Positions 53,246-63,228 are shown, counted from the stretch's first letter. The stretch is DNA of 64,000 nt from P36-A1 sp049478495 (GCF_049478495.1 NZ_CP168083.1:1550001-1614000); one strand, 5' to 3'. A program made the numbers and translations. The notes: generated by a model from the sequence alone, not told the origin.

Positions 53246-54217
53246 ATGAAAAGAAATCACAAAGTAAAAGTATTAATAGTACTAATCTTGTTAAGTGCTG
53301 TTTCTAGTATTGTTGTTTTATCAATAAATAATGCAACAGCTAAACTTGTTTCCTTAGGTTATGATCAAGCACATGCAAAATCACTAGTTAATGTATCAAA
53401 TATGTTTGATGTTGCAACAAAACAACAAGAAAAATTAACTACCTTAATTAAAGCACGAACTGAAGACTCTGAAAAACTTGGTATAGAATCAAATGATATT
53501 GATAAATTAGGCTTAAGCCAAACTAAACTATATTCTGATTATCAAAAAATAGATAATTTATGTACTGAAACAGAAAGCAATCTAAAAGATAAACTAAAAT
53601 CTTTAGAAATAGTAGCAAAAGAAGCAAATATTGATTACAAATATAAAACTGAAGATATTTACAATAGATATACTTATCTAAATAAATTAGTTACTAGTAA
53701 TCAAAATGCACTAATTAAAAAATATACAAAATCATTAACAGATTTAGGATTTAGTACTGCTCAAATTAATAAGTTAAAAAGTTCAGACAAAACAAAAACC
53801 TTAAAAAATTTGAAAAAAACTATCTCAGCAGAAAAAGCTAGAATAAAAAAATTAGATGGATTTCAAAGTGAAACACTTAAAGAACAAGCTATGCGAATGT
53901 TTAAGCTAACAAATCAATATCGAGCATCACTTGGACTAAAAGCTTATACATATAACTATAGTATGCAATCATGTGTCTTTAAAGAAGCTGCTGCCTATGC
54001 TTCAAACAAAAATCCTCACAACTGGTTATGTAGTGCTGCTGCAAATGAAAATGCAGGTTTGTCATCTGAAACAAGTGATTATGTACAAGTAGCAATGGAT
54101 TTCTTCATTTCTGATCCGCCACATGAGGCAGTATTAAGTGGTAATTACAAATCAGTAGCGATTGCTATTGTTAATAAAGATGGTATGAATTATATGATTA
54201 TGGATGTATTTAACTAA
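53246..54217 (+). CDS. Secreted CAP-domain (SCP/PR-1-like) protein
   Basis: 323 residues. N-terminal signal/anchor helix (~7-27), a ~170-residue Lys/Leu-rich coiled coil (~40-205), and a C-terminal CAP domain: TNQYRASLGLKAYTYN, PHNWLCS, NENAG, and a short end MIMDVF. Bacterial CAP proteins act outside the cell with lipid or peptide binding roles. Domain is at the short end of the family range. Same operon as the metallophosphoesterase, 13-base gap. Confidence 0.85.
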   Translation: MKRNHKVKVLIVLILLSAVSSIVVLSINNATAKLVSLGYDQAHAKSLVNVSNMFDVATKQQEKLTTLIKARTEDSEKLGIESNDIDKLGLSQTKLYSDYQKIDNLCTETESNLKDKLKSLEIVAKEANIDYKYKTEDIYNRYTYLNKLVTSNQNALIKKYTKSLTDLGFSTAQINKLKSSDKTKTLKNLKKTISAEKARIKKLDGFQSETLKEQAMRMFKLTNQYRASLGLKAYTYNYSMQSCVFKEAAAYASNKNPHNWLCSAAANENAGLSSETSDYVQVAMDFFISDPPHEAVLSGNYKSVAIAIVNKDGMNYMIMDVFN

Positions 54218-54223
54218 AAACTA

Positions 54224-54263
54224 AAAGGTAAACAATTTCTATTTGAAATTGTTTACCTTTTTT
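54224..54263 (+). terminator. Terminator after the CAP gene
   Basis: AAAGGTAAACAATTT pairs with AAATTGTTTACCTTT, with a T tail. Confidence 0.9.
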
Positions 54264-54297
54264 AATATATATCCACTACGACTAATATCATTCTGTA

Positions 54298-54651
54298 TTA
54301 TTTTATTAATTTTTGAAAAACATTTAGTAATCTGAAGATTACAAACGATACTGAAACTGTACTTATTATCCCTAAAAAATTAATACTATATTGATTTACC
54401 ATTAACATATTAAAAGCTGAAATAGAAATAAAAGCTAAACTTGTAAGCATTAATTTTAGTGCATTAGTTTTAAACCATTCTTGATTGAATTTATTAATAC
54501 TAAACATACAAATACTATAAGTTGTATAAGTTATTGAGCAAACTATAAACAAATAGTATTTTATATCAATTTGAACTACTAATTGAACTAAAGTACTAAA
54601 TACCATTAAGGATATTAATATGGCAATCATTCTTTTTAAATTAATATTCAT
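54298..54651 (-). CDS. Small membrane protein, unknown
   Basis: 117 residues with four hydrophobic helices (about 8-27, 30-50, 62-82, 88-108). It follows the secreted 229-residue gene by 6 bases and is likely cotranscribed; a toxin/immunity or secretion partner role is possible but unproven. Confidence 0.65.
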   Translation of the reverse strand: MNINLKRMIAILISLMVFSTLVQLVVQIDIKYYLFIVCSITYTTYSICMFSINKFNQEWFKTNALKLMLTSLAFISISAFNMLMVNQYSINFLGIISTVSVSFVIFRLLNVFQKLIK

Positions 54652-54657
54652 AAACTA

Positions 54658-55347
54658 TTATCCACCAAATACCGTATTAGTTTTGCATATTTGATTAATA
54701 CTCATTCTATGTAGGTAAGAGCGATCACTACCAGCACTACGATAAATACCTGATTGTTCGATTCCAACTCCATTTTTTACATAAAAGGTCGCATTATACC
54801 TATTAACAAAACTATTAAGCCATGAAGATGAAATTACTTTTGCAGTTCTAGTTGGATTACCATTCATCCATACTTTTTTAGCATTACAACTAATATTAGC
54901 GCTTATATGAAATTCAAAAGCCCTAACTCCCATACCATTATATAGATATCTATTAGATACAGCCATATAATTATAGACACCTAATCTTTGAGTATCTTGA
55001 ATTGTAACTGAATAAGTATTATCAGAATACATATTGATATAACCATTTTGAAAATAAGAACTTGCAATTACTTCATCTTCTTCAATCATAATATCATTAA
55101 TATTTCTTTTTTTATTAATATTAATGTATTCAAAATTTACTAATGATTCTTTTATACTTTTTTCTACATCTAATATATTTAGTTGTTTGTTAATATCAAA
55201 CTCTTTTTTAAAATTTTCAATTACTATTTCATTATTTGAATTAATATTTTTAAGTACATCGTTATTTGCTTTCACAACATTATCTTTGCATACACCTATT
55301 AGCATCATAGATGAAAAAAGGGCTAAAGCAATAATTTTTTTTACCAA
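54658..55347 (-). CDS. Secreted protein of unknown function, TTG start
   Basis: About 229 residues. GGAGG lies at about 55356-55360, so the TTG at 55347 is the correct start; the upstream ATG overlaps the site. Signal peptide with lipobox-like LIGVCK (Cys about residue 20; a lipoprotein is possible). The C-terminal ~120 residues are beta-rich with aromatic residues (YNYMAVSNRYLYNG, WLNSFVNRYNATFYV). No family recognised. Paired with a small membrane protein. Confidence 0.7.
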   Translation of the reverse strand: MVKKIIALALFSSMMLIGVCKDNVVKANNDVLKNINSNNEIVIENFKKEFDINKQLNILDVEKSIKESLVNFEYININKKRNINDIMIEEDEVIASSYFQNGYINMYSDNTYSVTIQDTQRLGVYNYMAVSNRYLYNGMGVRAFEFHISANISCNAKKVWMNGNPTRTAKVISSSWLNSFVNRYNATFYVKNGVGIEQSGIYRSAGSDRSYLHRMSINQICKTNTVFGG

Positions 55348-55362
55348 ATAAACTTCCTCCAT

Positions 55363-55553
55363 AATTAAAAATTTTTTTAATCGAAAAATAATGATAGTGG
55401 ACTCATTCTTTTCTTACAAAAAATATATCATAAATATATTAAAGTGTATACATATAATGTATAACTCTATAAAATAAGTCACTATGTAAGCTGTAGTTAA
55501 CAATAAAAGCAAAAAAAAAGAGAGATAATCAAAGTTATTTCTCATTTTTATAA
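55363..55553. other. Intergenic region between two minus-strand genes
   Basis: Contains the terminator of the 393-residue gene at 55517-55549 and promoter-like TATAAT/TATACA elements for the secreted protein gene (minus strand). No gene found. Confidence 0.4.
55517..55549 (-). terminator. Terminator of the DUF4026-like gene
   Basis: GAGAAATAACTT...TTATCTCTC imperfect stem followed by nine T on the minus strand. Confidence 0.75.
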
Positions 55554-56732
55554 TTATTCACTTATTGAGTAAGCATGTAATGGTGTAAGACCACGATAGT
55601 TCCAATTCATAATATCATCTAGATTTACTTGTAATGTTTCTGAATCTGTCTTTAAATTAAAAATACCATCTTCTATACTATCAAAATAATACCAATCCGT
55701 ATTTATTTCTTGATTTCTTGCTAAGATCATTAAATTATGTTGATCTTCAATATCATTTAAGAAATTAATTGCATTCACAATTGTTGCTTGTGCTAGATTC
55801 TTTTCATCTTCAAAGTGATCACTATCAGTATAAAAAGTAGTGTTTTCATCTAAGTATTTTAAAACATTTTCATCATTTAAATACCATTGTTCTATATCTA
55901 CTTCTGTATGAACAGTAATATATAACTTATTCTCATTTAAATATTGATCTCTTTTTTCCATGTTAATTATTGCAGTTTCATCTAGTGTAATAATTGCTTC
56001 TTCAATATCTACAATACAAGCATAGAAATCTTGTTCAAACACTTCATTATATATTTTCCATGAATTTGCAATTTGTCCATTTTTAATAAAGTAACGTGAT
56101 AACTGCGATAGAAATGAAGCACAAGACTTAATATATTTTGTATCTATACCACACATCTCTATATCTTTTATGCCAAATCTTTCTAAACCTTCTGTATATA
56201 TGGTATTATCTGGTGTTGCTTTTACTTTATACAAATTAGAATCGATAATATCAATATCATTTAAAGCAAACTGTTGTAAATATTTTGCTGAATAAATACA
56301 CCACTGTGTGCAATCAACAATTATTAAAGGTTTATTAGACAGTAAGTATAATAGCTTTATTTGAGCATAATAAGCTTGGACAAAATTAGTTTTAGCATCA
56401 ACATATGTCTTAATATATTTAGAAGTTTTAGCAGCTTTATAAATATCTTCTTCATCAACTAGAACTCTATTTATTTTAGTAAGATCAATATCATCATTAT
56501 TAACAATTTTGATATAAATACTAAAATAATTATCTTTATATAATACTTTCACCTTCATTATTCCCATTTGCAAATTTATAATCTCTAAAGATTTAAATAG
56601 AGTTTGATCTTGTAGTTTTAGCTCTATATCTTCAAAGGTTGTTTCTTCATCAAAATATAAATCTATAACCGAAGGTCTGTTAGGAACAAAAAGTTGCTCT
56701 TCTTCCTTATTTACATACTGTTGTATTTCCAT
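55554..56732 (-). CDS. Large acidic cytosolic protein, possibly DUF4026 family
   Basis: 392 residues from the ATG at 56732; GGAGGATG is located right before it and includes the ATG reported at 56747. Soluble, strongly acidic, mixed alpha/beta. Segments such as PSVIDLYFDEETTFEDIE and DDIMNWNYRGLTPLHAYSISE recall DUF4026 proteins of Bacillota; this is a weak recognition. Function unknown. It is divergent from the GntR/ABC operon. Confidence 0.55.
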   Translation of the reverse strand: MEIQQYVNKEEEQLFVPNRPSVIDLYFDEETTFEDIELKLQDQTLFKSLEIINLQMGIMKVKVLYKDNYFSIYIKIVNNDDIDLTKINRVLVDEEDIYKAAKTSKYIKTYVDAKTNFVQAYYAQIKLLYLLSNKPLIIVDCTQWCIYSAKYLQQFALNDIDIIDSNLYKVKATPDNTIYTEGLERFGIKDIEMCGIDTKYIKSCASFLSQLSRYFIKNGQIANSWKIYNEVFEQDFYACIVDIEEAIITLDETAIINMEKRDQYLNENKLYITVHTEVDIEQWYLNDENVLKYLDENTTFYTDSDHFEDEKNLAQATIVNAINFLNDIEDQHNLMILARNQEINTDWYYFDSIEDGIFNLKTDSETLQVNLDDIMNWNYRGLTPLHAYSISE

Positions 56733-56931
56733 GTTCTCATCCTCCACTATATATATTTTAGCTAATATCTGTTAATGTGTCTATCTTTTATACAAAAAAT
56801 AATCATTTTTTTGTGTATTCATTCTGAAAAAATAAATATATGTTATAAGTTGACATATAATAAACCTTGATGTACAATACTACTATAGTTAACTACTCAA
56901 CTAACTAACCAAACGAAAGAGAGGTTTTATT

Positions 56932-57297
56932 ATGAATTTTATATTTAATGGAGTTGAGCCAATATTTATTCAAATTGCAAACCAACTCGAAGATAGTATT
57001 GCTACTGGTTTTTTTAAAGAAGGAGATCAGATACCATCTACTACAGAAATCTCAAAACAATTTAAAATAAACCCGGCAACTGTCTTAAAAGGTATTAATA
57101 TCTTGGTAAATAAAGAAATAATTGAAAAGAAAAGAGGAATAGGTATGTTTGTAAAAAATGGCGCTTACCAAAAACTTAAAGAAGAAAGAAAAGAAATATT
57201 CTTAAATACTGAATTAGATAAAGTTGTTGAAGATGCAAAAAATCTAGACATAAGTCTATCTCAGTTATTAAGTGATATAGAAAGAAGGTATAAATAA
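56932..57297 (+). CDS. GntR-family regulator, YtrA subfamily
   Basis: 121 residues. Winged helix-turn-helix (GDQIPSTTEISKQFKINPATVLKGINILV, ~residues 33-65), short C-terminal dimer helix without an effector domain, typical for YtrA-type repressors. First gene of a three-gene operon; it overlaps the ABC ATPase gene by one base. Likely self-regulates this ABC transporter, often in response to cell envelope stress. Confidence 0.92.
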   Translation: MNFIFNGVEPIFIQIANQLEDSIATGFFKEGDQIPSTTEISKQFKINPATVLKGINILVNKEIIEKKRGIGMFVKNGAYQKLKEERKEIFLNTELDKVVEDAKNLDISLSQLLSDIERRYK

Positions 57298-58154
57298 TGA
57301 GTATTGAAATAAAAAATATTACTAAAAAATATAAGAATGATTTCTATGCATTAAATGATATAAACACTAGTATAGAAGAGGGGAAAATATATGCATTACT
57401 TGGTAAAAATGGTGCTGGAAAGTCTACTTTATTAAATATCTTAGCTAATAGATTATTTCCTACTAGTGGCGCAATAACAATAAATAATAAAACAATCTTT
57501 GATAATGAAGCTAATCAAAATAATATTTTTCTGGCATCAGAAGAGCTTTTAGTAACTAATTTAAAAATTAAAGATATTTATAAATTAACAGCTTCTTTTT
57601 ATGAAGATTATGATTGGAATTTAACATATGAATTAACTAAATTATTTAAATTAAATACTAATAAGAAATTAAATGAATTATCTACTGGTCTTAAAAGCTT
57701 AGTAAAGTTAGTTTTAGCATTTAGTGTTCCTTGTAAATATATTTTCTTAGACGAACCTGTACTAGGATTAGATGTTGAAAATAGAGAAGCATTCTACAAA
57801 ATTTTAATAGATCAATACATTGAAAAAGAAAAAACTTACGTTATTTCAACACATTTAATAGAAGAAATTGCAAGAGCAATTGAGTATGCAATTATTATTG
57901 ATAATGGAAAAATCGTTAAACAAATAGATATTTCAAAGCTGAGCTCTTCTGTTGTTACTTTAAGTGGTCCTACTAATATAATAAATGAATATGTTAAAGA
58001 TTATGATATTATTGGAAGCAATGAATTTGCGGGAATAACATCTGTTCAAATATCAAATTATACAGAAACAAATATTCCAAATGGTATAAGTATTAGCCCT
58101 TTTAACATTCAAGATTATTTCTTAAATATAACTAAAAATGGAGGTATATTATAA
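57297..58154 (+). CDS. ABC transporter ATP-binding protein
   Basis: 285 residues. Walker A GKNGAGKST (~37-45), Walker B YIFLDEP with LGLDVE, H-loop STHLIEE. The signature is LSTGLKSL, with Thr and Lys in place of LSGGQ, as in YtrB-like ATPases. Overlaps the permease gene by one base. Exports or senses an unknown substrate. Confidence 0.92.
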   Translation: MSIEIKNITKKYKNDFYALNDINTSIEEGKIYALLGKNGAGKSTLLNILANRLFPTSGAITINNKTIFDNEANQNNIFLASEELLVTNLKIKDIYKLTASFYEDYDWNLTYELTKLFKLNTNKKLNELSTGLKSLVKLVLAFSVPCKYIFLDEPVLGLDVENREAFYKILIDQYIEKEKTYVISTHLIEEIARAIEYAIIIDNGKIVKQIDISKLSSSVVTLSGPTNIINEYVKDYDIIGSNEFAGITSVQISNYTETNIPNGISISPFNIQDYFLNITKNGGIL

Positions 58155-58888
58155 TGAAACTACAGGCCCTACTTAATTATCGTATTAAATATATGACTAA
58201 AACAATGTTATATTATTCTTTCTTCTTTTTTGGAGTTACATTTATAGGCATGCTTGTGTCTTTGACTTCTTCAGATTTCTCTTCTGGTAATCAAGATATT
58301 ACAATTTCAACACTCTGCTTTTTAATGTTTGTTGCCGGAGCAGGTTATAATTCTGATTTTAAAACAGGTATTCAATTTGGAACAAGTAGGAATAATATTT
58401 TCAAATCATATATATTATCAAATTTAATAATTAGTGTAATACTAGCTTTATTTTCTGTTTTGATTCAAATAGTTTTCAAACTAATCTTTGGAAAGATAGG
58501 ACTAAATTTTAGTATGATAATAGTAGATGTCTATACACAGAATATATTACTTAAACTATTGATTACAACATTGTTGTATTGGCTATCATCTTCTTTTGGT
58601 AACTTATTTATTGGACTGTATAATTCAGTATCTAGAAAAAACAAGTTAGTAGCTTTAGGATTTCTAATTTTACTTCCAATACTTATAATATATTTAATTG
58701 TAAACCTTCCAAGTAATTTTACTTCATCAATTGTAAATCTTCTATCAAATGCAATAGGTTATTCAAATGGAGAATATAATTTTATACCATTAATTATAAC
58801 ATTCACAATCTTAATTATTCTAATCAATATTGCAATCTATTTAAATATTTCTAAAAAGGAAATTAAATCATTTTTAGCCTTAGATTAA
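58154..58888 (+). CDS. ABC transporter permease
   Basis: 244 residues with six hydrophobic helices (about 18-38, 48-66, 88-112, 128-150, 165-185, 210-235). Sequence is not conserved enough to state a substrate. Final gene of the GntR/ABC operon. Confidence 0.85.
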   Translation: MKLQALLNYRIKYMTKTMLYYSFFFFGVTFIGMLVSLTSSDFSSGNQDITISTLCFLMFVAGAGYNSDFKTGIQFGTSRNNIFKSYILSNLIISVILALFSVLIQIVFKLIFGKIGLNFSMIIVDVYTQNILLKLLITTLLYWLSSSFGNLFIGLYNSVSRKNKLVALGFLILLPILIIYLIVNLPSNFTSSIVNLLSNAIGYSNGEYNFIPLIITFTILIILINIAIYLNISKKEIKSFLALD

Positions 58889-58899
58889 AACTTATTTAA

Positions 58900-58943
58900 C
58901 AGCTATTTATTCAAATAATACTTGAATAAATAGCTGTTTTATG
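58900..58943 (+). terminator. Terminator of the GntR/ABC operon
   Basis: ACAGCTATTTATTCAA pairs with TTGAATAAATAGCTGT, followed by TTTTA. Could also serve the convergent chromate genes. Confidence 0.9.
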
Positions 58944-58954
58944 TAGCAATAATG

Positions 58955-59500
58955 TTAAAAAAGAAATATACCAACTAATCCAGATACTATTATTAGTAGT
59001 AGCGGATTTATTTCATATTTCAAATGAAGAAATATAACTCCTAAAATAATAAAAAGTGATTTGAATTCTATTGATATGTTAGTAATAGAAATTAGACTTG
59101 CATTATTAAAAATCAAACTTATCATTAAAGTAAAAGCAACTGCAAGTATTAAACCAACAGAAGATGCTTTGATACAATTTAGCATTTCACTCATTATAGC
59201 ATTATTCTTAATTTTAGATTCATATTTAATATAAAGTGGTACAAAGATAAATGATGGAATACATACAGCAAGAGTAGTCACTAATGCCATTAGAAGTCCT
59301 CCTGTAGTATAACCAACAAATGTTGCGGAATTTATGGCTATTGGTCCTGGAATTATGCCATCTAAAGCATTCATATCTGCAAAGTCATTTATATTCATCC
59401 CAAATTTACTAGACTCTTCAAATATCAAAGACAACATAGCATATCCTCCTCCAAAACCTAGAAAACCAATTTTTAAAAAGGAAGTAAATATTGATAACAT
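58955..59500 (-). CDS. Chromate transporter subunit, second half
   Basis: 181 residues, 5-6 helices. CHR family motif at the N-terminus (FLKIGFLGFGGGYAMLSLI; FGGG, then GIIPGPIAINSATFVGY). The split form needs both halves, one for each membrane orientation. Overlaps the upstream half by one base (stop/start). Anion (chromate or sulfate-like) transport is inferred from family. Confidence 0.9.
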   Translation of the reverse strand: MLSIFTSFLKIGFLGFGGGYAMLSLIFEESSKFGMNINDFADMNALDGIIPGPIAINSATFVGYTTGGLLMALVTTLAVCIPSFIFVPLYIKYESKIKNNAIMSEMLNCIKASSVGLILAVAFTLMISLIFNNASLISITNISIEFKSLFIILGVIFLHLKYEINPLLLIIVSGLVGIFLF

Positions 59501-60042
59501 TATTTTAAACCTCTATTCTTAAAGGCAATTAAAACACCAATCATTGAAGATATTATTATTAAAATTGGTGCATTAACTACTTTAAATACAGTTAATATAA
59601 AACAGATAAAGGCTATTGCTATATAGTAGAAATTAGCAAGATTATATCTTGCAATAGAATAAGCGGCTGTAAATAAAAAGGCTGTTGAACAAGCTCTAAT
59701 AGCTGTAAGTACATTATTAATAATTCCAGTTTGTGGAATCATATAAAATAAAATAGTTGCAATGATCATTAAAACAAAAGCAGGCATTATAGCTGCAAAT
59801 CCAGCAATCAACATCCCCTGAATACCATTTAATTTCCTACCAATAAAACAAGCGTTTGTTAAAGCTATAACGCCTGGAAATGTTTGCGATAGTGTTGTAT
59901 ATTCATATAAATCTTCTCTTGATAAATATTGATGCTTATTGCATAACTCTCTTTCAATAACTGGTAACATAGCCATTCCTCCAGAAAAAGTAAAACTACC
60001 AGCTATTATATAAGCTTTAAATAATGCTAAATTCTTATTCAT
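59500..60042 (-). CDS. Chromate transporter subunit, first half
   Basis: 180 residues. FTFSGGMAMLPVIERELC and TLSQTFPGVIALTNACFIG are the CHR motifs (FxGG, PGP-like with a change to FPGV). First gene of a two-gene operon, divergent from the LysR gene with 95 bases between them. The regulator next to it probably controls the transporter. Confidence 0.9.
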   Translation of the reverse strand: MNKNLALFKAYIIAGSFTFSGGMAMLPVIERELCNKHQYLSREDLYEYTTLSQTFPGVIALTNACFIGRKLNGIQGMLIAGFAAIMPAFVLMIIATILFYMIPQTGIINNVLTAIRACSTAFLFTAAYSIARYNLANFYYIAIAFICFILTVFKVVNAPILIIISSMIGVLIAFKNRGLK

Positions 60043-60137
60043 ATTATCACCTCAATAATATTATAACAACTTAACACTTTAACTAAAAATACATTTATGG
60101 TAATGTATATATAACAAAATAGTTATGAGGTGAATAT
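60043..60137. promoter_or_regulatory. Divergent promoter region chromate transporter / LysR
   Basis: 95-base AT-rich spacer with ribosome binding sites GAGGTG on both sides (AATTGAGGTGATAAT for the minus gene, GAGGTGAATAT for lysR). A typical LysR-type control region. A precise T-N11-A operator could not be fixed among several candidates. Confidence 0.5.
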
Positions 60138-61022
60138 ATGAATATACGTCAAATTGAGGTGTTTTTATCAGTTTCTAATACCCTATCAATAAGTAAAAGT
60201 GCAAAAGAATTGTTTATATCTCAACCTGCTGTTTCAAAGACAATCAAAGAATTAGAAGATAATCTTGATATATTGTTATTTGATAGGATTGATAATAGGT
60301 TAAGTTTAAATGAGTATGGTAAGGTATTTAAGATAAAAGCTATTCAATTAAAAAATGATTTTTACTCTCTAGAAAATTTCACTAATAATTATGCAAATGA
60401 AATTCCTCTAAGAATAGGTACAAGTCTTACAATTGCAATGAACTCTTTAGTAGAAGCTAGCAATATGTTTAAACAACAGTATCCTAGTACACCTTTAAAA
60501 ATATATTGTGAAAATGTAGAACAAATACAAAGAAAATTATTAAATGGCGAAATAGATATTGCTTTTACTGAAGGATTTATTAGTAATAATTGTTTTGAAA
60601 AATTTGAAATATCAAGATATAATCTCTTTTTAGTTTGTAATGCTAAAAGCATTTATTCTAAAATAAAAAAAGTTAATCAAACTAATATTTTAGAACTACC
60701 TTTTCTTCTTAGAGAAAAAGGTAGTAGTTTAAGAGATTGCTTTGATGAACTTACTCACAAATTTGATCTAGAAGTAGTTCCTTTTATTGAAAGTATTAAT
60801 ACTGAAGTTTTAATAAATGTAGTATCTAATAATCTAGGTATTACTATTCTTCCAGAACCTATTGCAAGTAAATATTTAAAGTCTAATAAGTTTATAGCTT
60901 TAGATTTATTAGATTCAAAGCTGTCTACAATAAATTATGCTGTTACTTTAAAAGGTAAATCACTAAACAAGATGTACCTTGATATTATTGAATGTTTCAA
61001 ACTAATCGAAAATAAACTATAA
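60138..61022 (+). CDS. LysR-family transcriptional regulator
   Basis: 294 residues, usual length. Winged helix-turn-helix at residues ~1-60 (RQIEVFLSVSNTLSISKSAKELFISQPAVSKTIKELE), then a periplasmic-binding-fold effector domain (~85-290). Likely activates the divergent chromate transporter genes in response to a small anion or metabolite. Confidence 0.92.
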   Translation: MNIRQIEVFLSVSNTLSISKSAKELFISQPAVSKTIKELEDNLDILLFDRIDNRLSLNEYGKVFKIKAIQLKNDFYSLENFTNNYANEIPLRIGTSLTIAMNSLVEASNMFKQQYPSTPLKIYCENVEQIQRKLLNGEIDIAFTEGFISNNCFEKFEISRYNLFLVCNAKSIYSKIKKVNQTNILELPFLLREKGSSLRDCFDELTHKFDLEVVPFIESINTEVLINVVSNNLGITILPEPIASKYLKSNKFIALDLLDSKLSTINYAVTLKGKSLNKMYLDIIECFKLIENKL

Positions 61023-61050
61023 AAAGCTTCATTTTAACAGTGCTATAGTT

Positions 61051-61092
61051 AAAAAAGTAGATACATTTACTACAATGTATCTACTTTTTAAG
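61051..61092. terminator. Bidirectional terminator between lysR and the CoA-disulfide reductase
   Basis: AAAAAGTAGATACATT pairs with AATGTATCTACTTTTT, flanked by A and T runs. Serves both convergent genes. Confidence 0.9.
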
Positions 61093-61138
61093 AATATATT
61101 TTAATTTTTTTATATCACTATTTAAAATAGCTCGACAA

Positions 61139-62812
61139 TTAATTATGAGTACTGTCAGTATTAAATAAATATGTTAAGTAAAAGTCCATTCCTGCACTTT
61201 GAACTAGAACATCTTTAAAGCCCATTTGTTGAAGTATAATAGCACTATTATATGCTCTTGGTGCAGACATACAGTATACTACAATAGTTTTATCTTTATC
61301 TAATTCTTGATATCTAGTTCTTAACATTCCAATAGGAATGTGAACAGAGCCTTCTATTTTACTATGTTTTCTTTCAAAGTCTTCTCTTACATCAAGTGTT
61401 ACAACTTCATCTTTTATTGCATAGTATTGTCTAGGATGAATAAACTTCACAAGATTGTTTATAACATTTTCTGAAACATACCCTACCATGTTCACGATAT
61501 CTTTTGCAGAAGAAAATGGTGGAGCATATGCAAGTTCTAAGTCCATTAGTTCAGTAATCTTTAAATTTGTCTTAATTGCAGTAGCTATTATATCTATTCT
61601 TTTATCAACACCTACAAAACCAACAATTTGTGCTCCTAATATTTTTTCAGAGTTATCAAAAATAGCTTTAATAATTATTGGTGATGACATTGGATAGTAC
61701 TTAGCATGTGATGCACCTTTTACAATAACTACTTTATAATCAATATTTTCTTTCATTCCTTTTTTCATCAATTGTTTTTCATTATTTCCAGTACTAGCTG
61801 CAACTTTATTAAATATTTTCACTATACTTGTACCCAATGTACCACTATATTTTTTAGGATTATTATTTAAAGTATCTGCTAAGTATCTACCTTGCTTATT
61901 AGCAGGACCTGCTAGTGGTATCATTGTTTTACTACCATCTATGTAATCATTGACTTCTATTACATCACCTAAAGCATAAATATCTTTAATATTTGTTTCT
62001 AAATATTCATTAACTAGTATTCCACCTTTAGCATTTGTTGAAATACCACTATCGATTGCGAGTTTACTATTCGGTTTAACACCTATTGACATAATAACTA
62101 ACTCACTTTTTAAAACTGTTCCATCATCTAAGAATAATCTTACTTCATTATTATCATCTTCTATTTTATTTAAACCTCTATTTAAGTATAATATCACATT
62201 ATTATCAGCTAGTTCTTTATGAATTAATTGAGCCATTTCAAAATCTAAACTTCCTAATACTTGATTTTGTTTTTCAATTAAATTTACTTCTAAACCTAAA
62301 TGTCTTAAATTTTCTACCATCTCTAAACCAATAAAGCCACCACCAACTACACTAACTGTCTTAATGTTATTAAACTCGATATACTGTTTAATTTTTATAG
62401 TATCTGGAACGGTCCATAAACTCATAACTTTTTTATTATCGACACCTTCAATATTTGGAATAATTACTGATGATCCAGTAGAAATTACAAGCTTGTCATA
62501 GCTTTCAATAAATTTTTCATTTGTTTTAATATTTAAAACCTCAATTGTTTTATCTTCTTTATTAATACTAATTACTTCATTATTAACTAAAACATTAATA
62601 TTAAAGCGATCTTTCATTATTTGAGGACTTACTAATAATAAATCTTCTTCATCTTTTATTATTCCTGAAATATGATATGGTAAACCACAATTTGCATAAG
62701 ATATAAAAGGACCTTTTTCAATTATGATTATCTCAGCATCCTTATTTACTCTTCTTAAACGAGTTGCTGTACTAGCCCCTCCAGCTACTCCTCCTATTAT
62801 TACAACTTTCAT
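61139..62812 (-). CDS. cdr: CoA-disulfide reductase with C-terminal rhodanese domain
   Basis: 557 residues. FAD motif GGVAGGASTATRLRR, redox Cys43 in SYANCGLPYHISG (a single active cysteine as in Cdr/NADH oxidase), NAD motif VGGGFIGLEMVENL (~155), dimerisation domain, and a C-terminal rhodanese (~465-557) with CMSAPR in the active loop. Reduces CoA disulfide/persulfide and may serve polysulfide or oxygen stress. Rhodanese fusion is the CoADR-RHD type found in anaerobes and Bacillus. Confidence 0.93.
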   Translation of the reverse strand: MKVVIIGGVAGGASTATRLRRVNKDAEIIIIEKGPFISYANCGLPYHISGIIKDEEDLLLVSPQIMKDRFNINVLVNNEVISINKEDKTIEVLNIKTNEKFIESYDKLVISTGSSVIIPNIEGVDNKKVMSLWTVPDTIKIKQYIEFNNIKTVSVVGGGFIGLEMVENLRHLGLEVNLIEKQNQVLGSLDFEMAQLIHKELADNNVILYLNRGLNKIEDDNNEVRLFLDDGTVLKSELVIMSIGVKPNSKLAIDSGISTNAKGGILVNEYLETNIKDIYALGDVIEVNDYIDGSKTMIPLAGPANKQGRYLADTLNNNPKKYSGTLGTSIVKIFNKVAASTGNNEKQLMKKGMKENIDYKVVIVKGASHAKYYPMSSPIIIKAIFDNSEKILGAQIVGFVGVDKRIDIIATAIKTNLKITELMDLELAYAPPFSSAKDIVNMVGYVSENVINNLVKFIHPRQYYAIKDEVVTLDVREDFERKHSKIEGSVHIPIGMLRTRYQELDKDKTIVVYCMSAPRAYNSAIILQQMGFKDVLVQSAGMDFYLTYLFNTDSTHN

Positions 62813-63084
62813 CTTAATTCCCCTTTCTCTTTTTTTTCATCATATATATTATAATATATATTTAATGTATAAGTGCTAAAGTAACTTATATTTATTATTA
62901 TAATATTTTTTTAGATATTAGTTATTTATTATCTATGAATTGATTTTATATAAATATATTTTATGCAATACTATTTTATTGTAGTATTTATTACTGTTTT
63001 TAAGTTATTTGTTAACTTACAGTTGCTTTTTTATAAATAGTGGCATAGAATAAAGTAGTAATATATAAATACTAATTTAAAAGA
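62813..63084. other. Intergenic, AT-rich, no gene seen
   Basis: Holds the promoter of the cdr gene (minus) and the promoter for the riboswitch transcript (plus). No ORF of note. A TTGACT-like/TATAAT pair is not obvious. Confidence 0.4.
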
Positions 63085-63228
63085 AATAGGAAGCTAGTTA
63101 AATTCTAGCACTGTCTCGCAACTGTAATTGTCTAGTTTTATTAAACAAAGCCACTGATATATTTTGGGAAGGCATAATAAAATGATTAAGCATAAGTCAG
63201 GATACTAACTTTTAAATTCGATGGTACA
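63085..63228 (+). promoter_or_regulatory. Cobalamin riboswitch
   Basis: Conserved elements appear in order: AGGAAG near 63088, CTAGCACTGTCTCGCAACTGTAA (around 63106-63127, matching the GCAACTG core), AAGCCACTG (the B12 box region, ~63148-63156), GGGAAGGC (63166-63173) and AAGTCAGGATACT (63194-63206). Followed after ~120 bases by a CbiM cobalt transporter gene, as expected for B12-controlled uptake. Repression on cobalamin binding is expected. Confidence 0.9.
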
